Shown: positions 62,173 through 64,000 of the stretch, one piece after another | Layout: each line of letters starts with the position of its first letter | Position numbering within the stretch: the stretch's first letter is position 1 | Origin: Brockia lithotrophica | Lineage (GTDB): Bacteria; Bacillota; Bacilli; Thermicanales; DSM-22653 | Reading direction: 5' to 3' | NCBI GenBank assembly: GCA_003050565.1 | Contig: PEBW01000005.1 | Coordinates: 1 to 64,000 of the forward strand | Length of the DNA: 64,000 nt | Program-made: the position numbers and the translations under genes | The notes under the pieces: model-generated | Databases searched by the model: none | Seen by the model: the letters and a program-made list of their open reading frames with translations, nothing else | What the model was told of the DNA's origin: nothing

Positions 62173-63111
62173 GTGGGCGCGCGCCCTTTGCTCAAGCTGG
62201 AGAGGCTCAGCGATCGACCGATCCTCGAACCGAGACCGCACATCCCATGGGAGCGGGCGGCGGTGTTCAACGCCGCGGCCGTCCTCCGCGGCGGGTACGT
62301 GCACCTTTTGTACCGGGCAAGCGACAGGCCCTTTTCCCTCGAATCCCCGGAACCCGATCCGGCACGAAAGTTTACCTCCGTGATCGCCTACGCCGTGGGA
62401 GACGGGCTTCGCTTCGAGCGGTTCGACAAACCGGTGCTCCTCCCCCGAGGAGAAGACGAAGCCTGGGGCGTAGAAGATCCCCGGGTGACGGAGATCGAGG
62501 GCGCCTACGCGATGGTCTACACCGCCTTCGGCGGCAAGTCCTGGTTCGACTACCGCCCCAAGATCGCCTTTTCCCGCGACCTCCGCACCTGGGAGGGGCG
62601 GCGGGTGCTCCTCGACGAGGTCAACAAAGACGTCGCCCTCTTCCCCGAGCGAATCCGGGGGCGCTACGCACTCCTCCACCGGCGGCTTCCGCACATCTGG
62701 ATCGCCTTTTCCGCCGACCTCGTCTGCTGGGAGGACCACCGGATCCTCCTCCCCACCGTCCCCGGAACCTGGGAAGGCAAGAAGGTGGGCATCGGAGGGC
62801 CACCGCACAAGACGCGGGAAGGTTGGGTGCTCTTTTACCACGCCGTGGACGAGGCAAACGTCTATCGGCTTGGGGTGGCCTTGCTCGACCGAGAAGACCC
62901 TACGAAGGTCCTCGCGCGCTATCCCTACCCCATTCTCGAACCGGAGCTACCGTGGGAGCGGGAAGGACTCGTCCCCAACGTCGTCTTCAGCTCAGGCTCC
63001 GTGGAAAAGGACGGTATCTACTACGTCTACTACGGAGCGGCGGACACGGTCCTCGGCGTCGCCGCCCAGGCGAGGGACCGGATTGTAGATCAGCTCGCGA
63101 GATTCGCATAA
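62173..63111 (+). CDS. GH130-family beta-mannoside phosphorylase-like protein
   Basis: About 312 residues forming a five-bladed propeller: VFNAAAVLRGGYVHLLYRAS, WGVEDPRVTEIEGAYAMVYT with the catalytic Asp of GH130, RPKIAFSRDLRTWEG, GGPPHKTREGWVLFYHAVD and NVVFSSGSVEKDGIYYVYYG. Family members phosphorolyse beta-1,4- or beta-1,2-linked mannosides, giving mannose-1-phosphate. GTG 62173 follows GGGAGGGAAGG. The frame is open to 61843 but is not needed. Mannose-1-phosphate would be a natural precursor of the GDP-mannose used by gmd, though no link is shown. Confidence 0.85.
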   Translation: MGARPLLKLERLSDRPILEPRPHIPWERAAVFNAAAVLRGGYVHLLYRASDRPFSLESPEPDPARKFTSVIAYAVGDGLRFERFDKPVLLPRGEDEAWGVEDPRVTEIEGAYAMVYTAFGGKSWFDYRPKIAFSRDLRTWEGRRVLLDEVNKDVALFPERIRGRYALLHRRLPHIWIAFSADLVCWEDHRILLPTVPGTWEGKKVGIGGPPHKTREGWVLFYHAVDEANVYRLGVALLDREDPTKVLARYPYPILEPELPWEREGLVPNVVFSSGSVEKDGIYYVYYGAADTVLGVAAQARDRIVDQLARFA

Positions 63112-63180
63112 CCGGGTGGGGCGCCGGGAGGACGGCGGGCATCGGGACCTTCGTCGCCCTGCCTCCCGCGGACCGGACAC

Positions 63181-64000
63181 CTACCTCTCTTCGGCCCGAC
63201 CTTCCGGAACCTGCGACGAAAAGATCTCCGAGGCCGTCGCCTCCAGGTACACGTCGGACGGACGTTCCTTGGCGCGTTTCTTCAAGAGGGCTGCGGCCTC
63301 CGAAAGCATGAGCGGGTCGCTGCGAAGGGGATCCAGGCAGTGGACGAGGACGACGGAGAGGGTGAGGAAGTCTTCGTCGAGCGTGCCCGCCTTGCGCCCC
63401 GCGATCCCCTGGAGGAAGAGCTTGCGTTCGGCGCGGAAGCGGGCAAAGACGAGTTCGACGAAGCGTTCGGCGAACTCCCGCGGAAGGAGGGCGACGAAGT
63501 CGTCCCCCCCGACGTGGCCTACGAACGCCTCGGGAATCACCGTCTCCACTTCACGCAGGACTTCGGCGAGGAAACGGATCACCTCGTCGCCGCGCTGAAA
63601 GCCGAAGCGGTCGTTAAAGCTCTTAAAGCGGTTCAGGTCGATGTAGGCAAAGGAAAACGGCTGTCCGCGGGCGAGGAAATCCGCAAGCGCCCGGTTGATC
63701 AGGTGGTTTCCCGGAAGACCGGTAAGCGGGTTCGTGAGCCGCAAAACCTCGGCCTTCACGTGGGCGAGGTAATCGAGGAGCGAAGCGAGGGAGACGACTC
63801 CCAGCGGTCTCCGGTCTTCGGCGACGACGATCGGATCGCACAGTCGACCTTCCCTCCCGGGTTCGAGGAGGAGGCGCGCCGCCGTATCTACGGGGACGCT
63901 GGGGGCGAGGACGAGGGCGTCGCGCGTGGCGATTTCCCCCGCCTGCTTGCGGATGTAGAGGGAGTATCCGTATTGCGTGGAGAGAAGCCCGTCCAGCCGC
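63181..64000 (-). CDS. CBS-GGDEF signalling protein, partial
   Basis: The frame ends at 63181 and is open to the right window edge, so the N-terminus is missing. The visible 5' part (LVLAPSVPVDTAARLLLEPG, DPIVVAEDRRPLGVVSLASL) looks like a CBS-type domain. The GGDEF domain follows (LTNPLTGLPGNHLINRALAD, FAYIDLNRFKSFNDRFGFQR). The active loop reads VGGDDF, which should allow diguanylate cyclase activity. An RxxD inhibitory site is not seen five residues ahead of it. The last 20 residues are a short acidic tail. It would make cyclic di-GMP, probably in response to a CBS ligand. Confidence 0.82.
   Translation of the reverse strand, partial: RLDGLLSTQYGYSLYIRKQAGEIATRDALVLAPSVPVDTAARLLLEPGREGRLCDPIVVAEDRRPLGVVSLASLLDYLAHVKAEVLRLTNPLTGLPGNHLINRALADFLARGQPFSFAYIDLNRFKSFNDRFGFQRGDEVIRFLAEVLREVETVIPEAFVGHVGGDDFVALLPREFAERFVELVFARFRAERKLFLQGIAGRKAGTLDEDFLTLSVVLVHCLDPLRSDPLMLSEAAALLKKRAKERPSDVYLEATASEIFSSQVPEGRAEER

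Overview
The window reads as chromosomal DNA of a GC-rich, spore-forming, probably thermophilic and anaerobic Firmicute. A germination pair (cwlJ, gerQ) marks a spore former. Bacillus-type features include an argCJBD cluster, two deoxynucleoside kinases, an LCP cell-wall ligase and frequent GTG/TTG starts behind strong GGAGG sites. A complete PsrABC-type molybdoenzyme operon points to respiration of sulfur, polysulfide or thiosulfate. A Brockia-like sulfur-respiring bacillus would fit, but that is a guess from gene content and not from alignment. No rRNA, CRISPR array, prophage or intact insertion sequence was seen.

Left part (1-14.2 kb): an SH3b surface protein runs off the left edge, then rtcB and a decayed IS605-type remnant. 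Next comes a plus-strand cluster of two small DUF6385-like proteins, one with a perfect 39-bp tandem repeat, followed by two large TPR-containing glycosyltransferases. It looks like a surface-protein glycosylation locus. Then follow a PF09818-type ATPase, a compositionally chimeric glycosyltransferase, an MGDG-synthase-like glycolipid transferase and a CPBP protease.

Polysaccharide locus (14.2-31.1 kb, minus strand): ugd and a UDP-xylose synthase supply UDP-GlcA and UDP-Xyl, and gmd and fcl supply GDP-fucose. A WbaP-like enzyme would start the chain on undecaprenyl phosphate. Several glycosyltransferases and a TagA/WecG-like enzyme extend it, a Wzy/WaaL-like membrane protein polymerises or ligates it, a Wzz-like protein sets its length, and an LCP protein could attach it to the wall. 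The middle (about 22.3-26.3 kb) is clearly AT-richer than its flanks, which suggests an exchanged strain-specific core. No Wzx flippase is visible.

Metabolic block (31.6-49 kb, minus strand): argG-argH, argF, phosphonate/phosphite uptake (phnD, phnC and a fused double-permease phnE), a HAD phosphatase on the plus strand, and argC-argJ-argB-argD-carB. Three arginine promoters each carry an ArgR-like box. carA is absent from the cluster.

Right part (49-64 kb): cwlJ-gerQ with small unknown genes, a dGK/dCK kinase pair with a methyltransferase, a GH13 alpha-glucosidase, tRNA-Leu(CAG), a toxin-antitoxin pair that looks like a Panacea-domain antitoxin with a MazF toxin, the psrABC operon, a GH130 phosphorylase, and a CBS-GGDEF protein that runs off the right edge.
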